Assembly: GCA_016649625.1 (NCBI GenBank)
Contig: JAENXI010000051.1
Span: 1 to 6,833 of the forward strand
DNA: 6,833 bases
Direction: 5' to 3'
Source of the DNA: Candidatus Bathyarchaeota archaeon
GTDB taxonomy: Archaea; Thermoproteota; Bathyarchaeia; Bathyarchaeales; Bathycorpusculaceae
The notes under the pieces were generated by a model. It was not told the origin of the DNA, made no database searches, and was given only the letters and a program-made list of their open reading frames with translations. This document shows positions 1-5,516 of this stretch, one piece after another; within the stretch, counting starts at the first letter, position 1; each line of letters starts with the position of its first letter. A program made the translations under genes and the position numbers.

Positions 1-768
1 TGTTTAAGAATGGGTGTTAATCAGAGAATAGCTTTTGATATTGTAAATGAAGTAGAGCGACAACTTTATGATGGGATAACAACAGCTAAGATTTTCAAAC
101 TCGTTTATAGTTTACTTAGCGATCACAAACCTACTGTTAGACATCTTCTTGATTTAAGAACAGCTTTGAGTTTGATGATTTCAAAACCAGAGTTTGAAAA
201 GTTTATACAGATATTACTTTCTTTTAATGGTTATAATGTTAGTTCCAATCGATTATTGATGGGAAAATGTGTTCGCCATGAAGTTGATGGAATTGTAAGA
301 AAAGATGGTGTAACTTTTTTTGTAGAAGCAAAACATCACAATAACTATCATACTCCTACAGGTTTGGATGAAAGTAGAATTGCTAGAGCTGTCCTAGAAG
401 ATGTAACAGAAGGGTATGAAATTGGAAAAAATAACTTAAAAATTGAAAGGGCAATGTTGGTCACCAATACTAGATTTTCAGAACACGCCAGAATCTATGG
501 AGAATGTAGAAACATTTTGCAAATAGGATGGAGTTCACCCGCAAAACTAAGTTTACAAAGAATGATTGAAGAAAAAAAAGTTTATCCCTTAACCTGTATA
601 AAGGGTTTACGGAATGAAACCCGAATAAGGTTAGTCAATTCGGGCGTAATCCTCATAAAACAATTGATCAGCTCCGATCTATCAAAACTTTCTAGAACAA
701 GTGGTGTTTCTTCATCAACTTTGAGGAAAACTATTGAAAAAGCTAAGAGTAATGCCTTTTGGGTTTAG
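1..768 (+). CDS. ATP-cone / PD-(D/E)XK (Mrr-like) nuclease with HhH tail, 5' partial
   Basis: The frame is open to the left edge (codons C-L-R precede the Met at position 10), so the true start lies outside the window. Counting from that Met, residues 1-40 match the second half of an ATP-cone, a nucleotide-binding regulatory domain (AFDIVNEVERQLYDG, then TTAKIFKLV). Residues 60-180 form a restriction-endonuclease-like core: FEKFIQILLSFNGY, then D93 in HEVDG, then E106 and K108 in FFVEAKHH, which give the D...ExK metal-binding signature. Residues 195-250 look like a helix-hairpin-helix DNA-binding segment (CIKGLRNETRIRLVNSGV...). Fusions of an ATP-cone to an Mrr-like nuclease are known in archaea; a role in DNA repair or processing, perhaps gated by nucleotide, is inferred. 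No methylase or specificity subunit is adjacent, so a classical restriction system is not supported. The stop at 766-768 is followed by the convergent alkD-like gene. Confidence 0.85.
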   Translation, partial: CLRMGVNQRIAFDIVNEVERQLYDGITTAKIFKLVYSLLSDHKPTVRHLLDLRTALSLMISKPEFEKFIQILLSFNGYNVSSNRLLMGKCVRHEVDGIVRKDGVTFFVEAKHHNNYHTPTGLDESRIARAVLEDVTEGYEIGKNNLKIERAMLVTNTRFSEHARIYGECRNILQIGWSSPAKLSLQRMIEEKKVYPLTCIKGLRNETRIRLVNSGVILIKQLISSDLSKLSRTSGVSSSTLRKTIEKAKSNAFWV

Positions 769-774
769 CAATGT

Positions 775-781
775 AAAAAAA
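775..781 (-). terminator. U-tract terminator candidate for the AlkD-like gene
   Basis: A run of seven A on the + strand reads as seven T on the - strand, about 25 nt beyond the stop codon of the convergent AlkD-like gene. Archaeal transcription often ends at such U-tracts without a strong hairpin, and I see no clear stem here. It also lies just downstream of the nuclease stop codon. Confidence 0.4.
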
Positions 782-805
782 TCAAGTGGTTCCTCAATGC
801 TCTTA

Positions 806-1525
806 TTATGGACTTTTTATGGGGGATCTTTTAGCTAGATAGAATTTTCTTTTACTTTCGCCAAATTTCTCAATGGCATATCTGAGCATTGTTCTCGGCA
901 TTTCCATATAATTTTTTCTTAAAAATTTTTCTTCTATTTCCTGGTCTCTTTTTCCAATTTCTTTTAACATCCAACCAACTGCTTTATGAATTAGATCATG
1001 TTCATCATGCAAAAGTAATTCCGAAATACGTAATGTGTCCTCAAAATCGTTGTTTCTGATAAATACAAAAGTTGAAAGAATTGCTATCCTTCTCTCCCAT
1101 AAATTTTCAGATTTTGCAAGTTCAAACAATATAGCTGTATTTTTATTTTTCAAATGTTCTCCAATAATTTTTGGTGCACTTAAATCCACCAAATCCCAAT
1201 TGTTAATGTTTTCTGTATTGTTTAGATAAAACCTAAAAATTTTGTTTTTATCAGAACTATCAGATTTTTCATATTTGAAAACTAATATCAATACGCCTGT
1301 TAATCGATGTTCATGAATTTTGCTTCTAAGTAACTCTTGAAGATCTTTTAAAGATAGATCAATATGTCTCTTTGCTACTTTGCGTTGTTCAGGAACAGGA
1401 ATTCCAAGAAAAATATCGCCTTCACCGTATTCTCCTTTTCCAGTCTTAAAAAATCTAGCTAGATTTTTTGCTTTTTCAGGATTACCAAGTTGTGTCAAAT
1501 CTTTTTTAATTTGATCTAACATCAT
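806..1525 (-). CDS. alkD: AlkD-family DNA alkylation repair protein (HEAT-like DNA glycosylase)
   Basis: A 239-residue protein, the usual length for AlkD, a glycosylase built of helical HEAT-like repeats that removes alkylated purines such as 3-methyladenine and 7-methylguanine without flipping the base. Family signatures are in order: FLGIPVPEQRKVAK near residues 39-52, NNWDLVDLSAPKIIG at 108-122, LWERRIAI at 142-149, and HKAVGWMLKEIGK at 180-192. W110, D114, R145/R146 and W185 line up with the Trp-Asp-Arg-Trp set known to face the lesion in Bacillus AlkD. Two Met codons open the gene; either could be the start, and there is no Shine-Dalgarno sequence. An AATATAAAA stretch (1539-1547) lies upstream but only about 18-21 bp from the start, short for a leaderless promoter. 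The gene is monocistronic and convergent with the nuclease. The reading frame is intact. Confidence 0.93.
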   Translation of the reverse strand: MMLDQIKKDLTQLGNPEKAKNLARFFKTGKGEYGEGDIFLGIPVPEQRKVAKRHIDLSLKDLQELLRSKIHEHRLTGVLILVFKYEKSDSSDKNKIFRFYLNNTENINNWDLVDLSAPKIIGEHLKNKNTAILFELAKSENLWERRIAILSTFVFIRNNDFEDTLRISELLLHDEHDLIHKAVGWMLKEIGKRDQEIEEKFLRKNYMEMPRTMLRYAIEKFGESKRKFYLAKRSPIKSP

Positions 1526-1624
1526 TTATCATAACCTTTTTTATATTCAATCAGCAAAATACTTTTTGATCAACCAAAACTATCGATAAACCAATTTTCT
1601 TAGCTGTGGATTGAAAATTAATCA

Positions 1625-1647
1625 AAAAATAAAACCTATTTAGGTTT
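1625..1647 (-). terminator. Hairpin plus U-rich tract after the TRAM gene
   Basis: On the - strand the sequence AAACCTAAATAGGTTT (1632-1647) can form a 6-bp stem with a 4-nt loop, followed at once by TATTTTTTG (1624-1632). It lies 55 nt beyond the stop codon of the minus-strand TRAM gene, where a terminator would be expected. The near-palindrome could instead be a regulator site upstream of the AlkD-like gene, about 100 bp from its start. Confidence 0.45.
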
Positions 1648-1701
1648 AGAGTTATTTGTTCAAATGTTTTTGGTTTGTTCCCAAACTTTTATTATGAGAC
1701 A

Positions 1702-1957
1702 CTAAACTTGGTTGATTATTTCTGCTTCTGCACTGATTGCATCTATGTTTGTTATTTTGACTGTTAGATGTTCTCCGAGTTTGCTATTGGGTATGAAGAC
1801 TAGGACACCTTTTATGTTAGCCATTCCTTTTCCGTTTGGATCCATCCGGTTGATGACCACTTCGTATTCTTTATCGACAATAATTGGACTTCTTCGGCCT
1901 TTATTTTTGGCGTTTCTTGGCGCTCTTTTTCTAGGACTAATTAAATGTTCTCTCCAT
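1702..1957 (-). pseudogene. Small TRAM-domain RNA-binding protein, start codon out of frame
   Basis: On the minus strand, 78 codons (1938 down to the stop at 1702-1704) read SPRKRAPRNA, then VDKEYEVVINRMDPNGKGM, ANIKGVLVFIP, LGEHLTVKITNID and AEAEII. This is a complete TRAM domain with a basic N-terminal tail. TRAM is a five-strand RNA-binding fold, and small stand-alone TRAM proteins are abundant in archaea, where they act as RNA chaperones. The in-frame codons before residue 1 contain no ATG, GTG or TTG up to a stop codon about 12 codons upstream. The nearby ATG (1957) reads MERTFN and then TAG; skipping one base near 1939 joins it to the body as MERTFNSPRKRAPRN. So there is either a one-base insertion (mutation or sequencing error) or an unusual start. 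The long plus-strand ORF opposite it is only its antisense shadow. The domain call is confident; whether the gene is functional is not. Confidence 0.72.
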
Positions 1958-2263
1958 TGTTTTTACACGTTAATAGTTATTGTCAAGGTTTTCTGCGGCT
2001 TAAGTATTACGCATGAAATCCGGTTTTGTTTCCTAACAAGTTTCACAAAGATGCTAAAAAGCCTAAGATTTAATGGTAACCTCTAATATTTTGCTAAATT
2101 TGGTCTTTTTCATAGCTGTCAGATCTTTATTATCTTCAATTTTTTCTTTTTCTGCTTAAGATAAGTAATTTTATTTGTTCAATTTTTCTTATTCTATTTA
2201 ACACGTTAATGCTCTGTGACTAACCAGTCTAGTAAATAATTAAGTTTGAATCATATAAAGTAA
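1958..2263. other. Gene-poor AT-rich stretch, no firm feature
   Basis: No recognisable gene. The minus strand has two short open stretches: 27 codons ending at about 1965 (VKLVRKQNRI..., GTG start) and a stop-to-stop stretch ending MKKTKFSKILEVTIKS near 2070. Neither matches a family I know. They may be remnants of older genes or chance. The first copy of an imperfect direct repeat (2133-2186) lies here. Confidence 0.5.
2133..2186 (+). repeat. Imperfect 54-bp direct repeat, copy 1
   Basis: Ungapped comparison with 6442-6495 gives 43 of 54 identical positions, with a perfect 14-bp core TAAGATAAGTAATT (2157-2170). The left half is T-rich, so part of the match reflects composition. Both copies lie in noncoding stretches. 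Confidence 0.45.
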
Positions 2264-2463
2264 TATTCTGTTGATTTGAATAAGAATAAATGAGAGTATT
2301 TTTTGAAAATTTTGTTTTGCAGCTATGACTTTGTATCCAAAGGTATACTGGAAAAAGGGTTATTGTTACTGATTCTAAGTTTACTATTTATGGATAAGAC
2401 CTTGATTACTTCTACCAGGAATCTAGTTAGTGACTATTAGTTGAATTTCTGAATAATATCTGA
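2264..2463 (+). pseudogene. Decayed gene of unknown family
   Basis: Protein-like sequence appears in pieces. One frame gives YSVDLNKNK, a stop, then EYFLKILFCSYDFVSKGIL (to about 2350). A shift near 2350-2358 leads into GKRVIVTDSKFTIYG, a stop at 2395, DLDYFYQESS, two adjacent stops at 2428-2433, then LLVEFLNNI and a final stop at 2461. Composition and the strand-helix pattern (a hydrophobic run, VIVTDS, then aromatic and acidic residues) look like a real protein's C-terminal half, but four internal stops and one frameshift exclude expression of a full product. I do not recognise the family. It ends 32 bp before the convergent PP-loop gene. Confidence 0.5.
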
Positions 2464-2495
2464 TAAATTTTATTTTCCAATTATTTTTGGCTCTA

Positions 2496-3491
2496 TCAAC
2501 GAGTGGTTTCTATTCTTGATCCTTGAACCTCAGAAATACTTGGTCTATCTACTCTTACCTTTTTATCTAATTTTTTAAGCCCATAATTAACTATCATATT
2601 AGGACTTTTGTTATCAGAATAGTATGCAGTTAAACCAGCTGCAGCCACTATAATCTTTTTTGTCTTTCTTCCCTTAAGAAGGGTAATAGGACCACCACAA
2701 TCAGGAACCTCAAAATAGTAATCAGTTATTTTCTTTGAACTCAATAATCTCTGATTTTCTTGATGATTTCGCCCTACTATAATTTTATTTAAACCAATTC
2801 TAAAATGCCTACCAATTTTTAATAATGCAATATCTGACTCTACAACTCTTTTTTTGTATTTGAATAAATCTCTAACTTTTGCAGCAAACTCTTTGTAGGT
2901 AAGAAGACAACCTCCTGAAGGACACGGATAATTAAATATTTCAAAATCCTTGGCCATCTTGATTTGTGGTTTTCGTGATCTTCCTGAGATAGCTAATAAT
3001 TTTGATCTGTCAACTAATCCTTTTTTTTCCATAGGAGTCTCTGGTAAAAGTTTTGCAGACAAAGGTCTTAGTATCATATCTTTCAAACCAGATTCTTGTT
3101 CAATTAAATACATTGCTTTTTTGTGTTGAGACATAGGTCTTTCACCAAGAACCTCGCCAGTAAAAACAAAAGATGCCCCAATTTCCTTTGCATAGTCCTT
3201 AGCTTGTTTAAACATAAATATTCTGCAGTCAAGACATGGATTAAAGTTTTTTCCATATCCGTGTTTTGGATTTCTTAGTAGTTTTAGGTATTCATTTCCA
3301 ACTCGGATTGTTTTGAGAGGGATATTTAGTTCCTCAGCAAACTTGTGAGCTCCACATCCGCCTTTTCCGCATAAACAAAAAGGGCTAGTAAAATTTATTG
3401 CCTCAACTTCTATTCCTTGGTTTAGAATTATTTTTGTTGCAAGAATGCTATCGAGTCCACCTGACAAAAGGACTAGTGCCTTAGTTTTCAT
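2496..3491 (-). CDS. PP-loop ATP pyrophosphatase, probable tRNA thiolation enzyme (MnmA/ThiI-like)
   Basis: A 331-residue cytosolic protein. Residues 10-15, SGGLDS, are the PP-loop that binds ATP and adenylates the substrate, as in MnmA, ThiI and related sulfur-transfer enzymes. Cysteines come in three groups: C39, C41 and C46 (PFCLCGKGGC), C86 and C89 (NPCLDC), and C190 and C195 (YPCPSGGC). These could carry persulfide or bind a [4Fe-4S] cluster or zinc, as in archaeal tRNA thiolases. Other conserved-looking blocks are FTGEVLGERPMSQ (110-122), LRPLSAKLLP (141-150) and SGRSRKPQI (169-177). The last 130 residues form a separate domain. Likely role: ATP-dependent sulfur insertion into a tRNA uridine; the exact base is not decidable. 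A TATA-like box 26 bp upstream suggests a leaderless transcript, while an upstream ORF overlaps the start codon by ATGA. The frame is intact. Confidence 0.85.
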   Translation of the reverse strand: MKTKALVLLSGGLDSILATKIILNQGIEVEAINFTSPFCLCGKGGCGAHKFAEELNIPLKTIRVGNEYLKLLRNPKHGYGKNFNPCLDCRIFMFKQAKDYAKEIGASFVFTGEVLGERPMSQHKKAMYLIEQESGLKDMILRPLSAKLLPETPMEKKGLVDRSKLLAISGRSRKPQIKMAKDFEIFNYPCPSGGCLLTYKEFAAKVRDLFKYKKRVVESDIALLKIGRHFRIGLNKIIVGRNHQENQRLLSSKKITDYYFEVPDCGGPITLLKGRKTKKIIVAAAGLTAYYSDNKSPNMIVNYGLKKLDKKVRVDRPSISEVQGSRIETTR

Positions 3492-3631
3492 TTCTTCAAT
3501 AACAACGTTATGCTAAAATATGAACTTAACTCCGTAATTGCTTTGATTTTTCTATGAGGTTTTATTCCAATAATGCTGAAAAAGCGTCTTTGACCATCTG
3601 TTCGCTTAATCTTTATCAGATTTAAAACCAT
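3488..3631 (-). CDS. Short ORF coupled to the PP-loop gene, unknown
   Basis: A 47-codon ORF beginning MVLNLIKIKRTDGQRRFF and containing IIGIKPHRKIKAITELSSYF. Its TGA overlaps the ATG of the PP-loop gene in an ATGA junction, which is typical of translational coupling. A perfect GGAGGT (3645-3650 on the minus strand) precedes the ATG by 13 nt and an in-frame TTG (3640) by 4 nt, so the TTG may be the start, adding three residues. The protein is basic with no membrane segment, and I do not recognise it. Against it, a TATA-like box lies inside the ORF and would start a transcript at the PP-loop ATG. It could be a relic or a chance ORF. Confidence 0.3.
   Translation of the reverse strand: MVLNLIKIKRTDGQRRFFSIIGIKPHRKIKAITELSSYFSITLLLKK
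3514..3520 (-). promoter_or_regulatory. TATA-like box for the PP-loop gene
   Basis: TATTTTA on the minus strand is centred 26 bp upstream of the first base of the start codon (3491). That is the archaeal TATA-to-start spacing, so a leaderless mRNA would begin at or next to the ATG. There is no Shine-Dalgarno sequence directly before this ATG. Confidence 0.5.
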
Positions 3632-3874
3632 GGTAATCAAGTTTACCTCCAAAATCCAAAAAGCAAGAGCAGAAAATCAATTGGGTCTCTCAAAATATGA
3701 GAAAAGACAAGGTCCTAACTGAAAAAGGGAAAATACGCTCTAAAGCAGAACTAAAATAAGAGAAATGATAACTCGAGAAGAATATTTTGGATGAGTGAAA
3801 TTGAAAAAAAGCGTAGGTTTAAAATTAATGAACTATTATGTTACTAAATCGTTGGCAGGGAAAAACCGCTATGA
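3632..3874. other. Short ORF fragments only, possible gene debris
   Basis: No intact gene. Plus-strand fragments include 3630-3722 (MVIKFTSKIQKARAENQLGL...), 3697-3759 (MRKDKVLTEKGKIRSKAELK then stop), 3791-3847 (MSEIEKKRRFKINELLCY then stop) and a frame ending KSLAGKNRYENWD before 3884. They are on the same strand as the methyltransferase relic that follows. Frame-broken debris of neighbouring genes is possible, but no single fragment can be assigned to a family. Confidence 0.35.
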
Positions 3875-4087
3875 AAACTGGGACTAAATTATTTGTTTCT
3901 AGCAAGGTTAAAGTATAGAGTAATCGATTTTTTTGCCAGGATTGGCGGATTAAAACTTAGATTTAAGAAAGCGTTTAGGTCAGATATCGCTTTTGTTTTC
4001 TCCAGCGAGATATACAGACCAGCAATCAAGGTCTATGAAGAACACTTTACAGACACTCACCAGATTCCAGAGATCGCACCGATCTAA
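3875..4087 (+). pseudogene. N-terminal relic of a C5-cytosine DNA methyltransferase
   Basis: The readable stretch includes KYRVIDFFARIGGLKLRFKK and FVFSSEIYRPAIKVYEEHF. It matches the start of C5-cytosine methyltransferases (HhaI/Dcm family): motif I, usually (I/V)DLFAGIGG, binds S-adenosylmethionine, and motif II, usually SSEIDKxAxxTYExNF, follows. The protein stops after about 64 codons from the TTG at 3893, whereas the family needs about 300 or more; the catalytic Pro-Cys motif IV and all later motifs are absent. Motif I has lost a glycine (FAGIGG has become FARIGG), and the Asp of EID is Tyr. There is no good start codon: an ATG at 3871 reads MKTGTKLFVSSKVKV into a stop one frame away. 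It therefore looks dead. Its stop overlaps the 3' end of the opposing zinc-ribbon gene. Confidence 0.75.
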
Positions 4088-4614
4088 TGTTTTCTCTTTG
4101 AATATAAATCCGCTAATTCTTTTGCTTTGATAAAAGTTTTAAATTTCTTATATACACTGTTTTGGATTGCAGCTGCTTTGTTTCTTACAATTTTTTCTTT
4201 AAGATCTAAAACTTCATCCAGAAGAAAAATCGTAAAAAAATTGCTGTTTTTCCAACTGTTACTTAGATCTACCAAGAAAATGCCTATTTCAGACGGTCTT
4301 ACGTTTAATTGTATCTTGTTTACCTTGGCAATACTGGTTATTGCTCCGATTTTGCCATCTCTATAAAAGGCAATAAGTTTTGGTCTGAATTTTTTTATGA
4401 AACTAGTAGGACAGACATATTTCTTTTCGTTTTTTATTTTTTCAAACGAAAACTCGGTGACAGGTACTATCATGACATCAACATTAAAAAAAATATTTTC
4501 TTGACAAATATTCTGATGGCATAAAGGACAAATCGTTAAAAACATGTCGTTTTCGCATTTTATTGTTGAACTATTACCCGTAACTTTCGAATTGCAGATG
4601 TAGCAGTCTGACAT
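4084..4614 (-). CDS. Zinc-ribbon protein of unknown function
   Basis: A 176-residue cytosolic protein with an intact frame. The N-terminus has two Cys pairs, C4-x2-C7 and C29-x2-C32, plus C20 and C37, as expected for a zinc ribbon or finger. The body, about residues 50-150, has alternating strands (VMIVPVTEF, KLIAFYRDGKIGAITSIAKV, IGIFLVDL, FTIFLLDEV). The FYRDGKIGAI...AKV part is reminiscent of PUA/EVE/ASCH-like nucleic-acid-binding barrels, though that is only a resemblance. The C-terminus is a basic helix (KFKTFIKAKELADLYSKRKH). I do not recognise the family. It is divergent from tag, with 122 bp between the starts, and its last 3 bp overlap the methyltransferase relic on the other strand. 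The ATG was chosen because it precedes the first Cys pair and has a TATA-like element about 34 bp upstream. Confidence 0.72.
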   Translation of the reverse strand: MSDCYICNSKVTGNSSTIKCENDMFLTICPLCHQNICQENIFFNVDVMIVPVTEFSFEKIKNEKKYVCPTSFIKKFRPKLIAFYRDGKIGAITSIAKVNKIQLNVRPSEIGIFLVDLSNSWKNSNFFTIFLLDEVLDLKEKIVRNKAAAIQNSVYKKFKTFIKAKELADLYSKRKH

Positions 4615-4644
4615 TTGTGTTGAAGCTAATAGACCTCCAAGAAC

Positions 4645-4650
4645 TTAAAT
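4645..4650 (-). promoter_or_regulatory. TATA-like element for the zinc-ribbon gene
   Basis: ATTTAA on the minus strand is centred about 34 bp upstream of the ATG at 4614, which would leave a leader of several nucleotides. A GGAGG on the same strand lies 18 nt from the ATG, too far for a normal ribosome site. Confidence 0.3.
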
Positions 4651-4705
4651 GTATTACACTTTCTTCAGTTGGTTGGCCTAAATTATAAAATTATTAAATA
4701 TTATG

Positions 4706-4712
4706 TTTAAAT
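4706..4712 (+). promoter_or_regulatory. TATA-like box for tag
   Basis: TTTAAAT is centred about 28 bp before the tag start codon at 4737, which fits a leaderless archaeal promoter. No Shine-Dalgarno sequence precedes the ATG. The surrounding sequence is very AT-rich, so alternative boxes such as ATTAAATATTA (4692-4702) cannot be excluded. Confidence 0.45.
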
Positions 4713-4736
4713 CATGAATTATGTAGATATTCTATA

Positions 4737-5324
4737 ATGAAGAAAATTTTAGTAAGATGTTGGAAAACTAGTAATCCACTTTACATCAAATATCATGATG
4801 AGGAGTGGGGTGTTCCAGTTTATGGTGACAGGAAACTTTTTGAATTCTTGGTTCTTGAGTCTTTTCAGGCAGGATTAACGTGGGAACTAATTCTGAATAG
4901 GAGAGACTCTTTCAGAGTAGCTTTTGATAATTTTGAACCTAAAATTGTTGCAACTTACTCTGATGAGGAAGTAAATAGACTTCTTGGTAATGCAAAGATA
5001 ATTCGTAATAAGCTAAAAATTAGGTCCTCGATAAATAATGCTTGTCGGGTTTTAGAGATTCAAAAAGAATTTGGTTCTTTTAGTGACTTTATTTGGAGTT
5101 TTGTTGGAGGAAAAACAATTTACAACAAGTTTAAGGATTTGACTTATCTTCCAAGCCAAACTAAAGAATCTGTAGAAATGAGTAAAGAAATGAAAAGAAG
5201 AGGTTTCAAATTTGTTGGTCCAACGATTTGTTATGCGTTCATGCAAGCTGTTGGACTTGTAAATGATCATGTATTGGATTGTTTTCGTTATAAGCAAATA
5301 ATAGAAGATGCGATAAGACAATAA
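4737..5324 (+). CDS. tag: DNA-3-methyladenine glycosylase I
   Basis: A 195-residue protein close in length to E. coli Tag and alignable along its whole extent. Tag is a zinc-containing helix-hairpin-helix glycosylase that excises 3-methyladenine to start base-excision repair. Visible signatures are RCW (C8), YHDEEWGVP (H20), LFEFLVLESFQAGLTW with E41 at the position of E. coli E38 and W49 at that of W46, AKIIRNKLKI, FIWSFVGG, KRRGFKFVGPTICYAFMQAV and GLVNDHVLDC (H178, C182). C8, H20, H178 and C182 form the expected zinc-binding set. All key residues are present and the frame is clean, so it should be active. A TATA-like box 28 bp upstream indicates its own promoter. It heads a close same-strand run: the next ORF begins 14 nt after its stop behind a Shine-Dalgarno sequence. 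Confidence 0.96.
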   Translation: MKKILVRCWKTSNPLYIKYHDEEWGVPVYGDRKLFEFLVLESFQAGLTWELILNRRDSFRVAFDNFEPKIVATYSDEEVNRLLGNAKIIRNKLKIRSSINNACRVLEIQKEFGSFSDFIWSFVGGKTIYNKFKDLTYLPSQTKESVEMSKEMKRRGFKFVGPTICYAFMQAVGLVNDHVLDCFRYKQIIEDAIRQ

Positions 5325-5327
5325 GTT

Positions 5328-5332
5328 GGTGA
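5328..5332 (+). promoter_or_regulatory. Shine-Dalgarno GGTGA for the ORF after tag
   Basis: GGTGA sits 6 nt before the ATG at 5339 and is complementary to the archaeal 16S rRNA tail. The gene upstream looks leaderless, so a Shine-Dalgarno here fits an internal cistron translated from the tag transcript. It decides the start of the small membrane ORF. Confidence 0.5.
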
Positions 5333-5338
5333 ACAAAT

Positions 5339-5516
5339 ATGGTCAATAAAATCAGGTTTTTTACAGGAATAATCTTCATAGTAGTAGCAGCGATTTTACT
5401 GATGCGGGAACTTTTTGGGTGACAGCACTTTTCCTGTTATGTTGGGACTATTAGGAATAATCTCATTAGGTGCTTCAAAGTATCGTCCATTGGAAAATAC
5501 TCGGTCTTCGAAATAA
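5339..5516 (+). pseudogene. Two-helix membrane peptide, interrupted by one extra T
   Basis: From the ATG, 27 codons read MVNKIRFFTGIIFIVVAAIL then LMRELFG and hit TGA at 5420. The next frame continues without a break as DSTFPVMLGLLGIISLGA then SKYRPLENTRSSK to TAA at 5514. Removing one T from the run of five at 5412-5416 joins them as ...RELLGDSTFPV..., a 58-residue protein with two transmembrane helices and a basic tail. Small two-helix proteins of this general pattern are common in Nitrososphaerota; the function is unknown. It follows tag by 14 nt with a good Shine-Dalgarno sequence, and its stop directly abuts the next ATG. A true decay mutation and a homopolymer sequencing error are equally possible. 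Confidence 0.6.

Noticed and set aside
620..644. Inverted repeat CCCGAAT / ATTCGGG with an 11-nt spacer
   Set aside because: A perfect 7-bp stem, but inside the HhH-coding part of the nuclease and not followed by a U-tract; probably coincidental.
1035..1229. Plus-strand ORF of 64 codons
   Set aside because: Antisense shadow inside the AlkD-like gene.
1526..1701. Search for a tRNA or structured RNA upstream of the AlkD-like gene
   Set aside because: No T-arm, anticodon-arm or conserved RNA motif seen; only the hairpin with a U-rich tail at 1625-1647.
1712..2086. Plus-strand ORF of 124 codons with hydrophobic residues
   Set aside because: It lies antisense to the TRAM domain, whose minus-strand reading is a recognisable family; the hydrophobicity is the reverse complement of charged codons.
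4127..4524. Two overlapping plus-strand ORFs (79 and 71 codons)
   Set aside because: Both are antisense to the zinc-ribbon gene, whose minus-strand frame has Cys pairs and spans the whole region.
3632..4614. A new defence island around the methyltransferase fragment
   Set aside because: The methyltransferase is truncated and lacks its catalytic motif, and no intact nuclease, ATPase or toxin is adjacent; a relic is the better description.
5052..5336. Minus-strand ORF of 94 codons
   Set aside because: Entirely antisense to the strongly conserved tag gene; rich in Phe, Ile and Ser as expected from antisense AT-rich codons.
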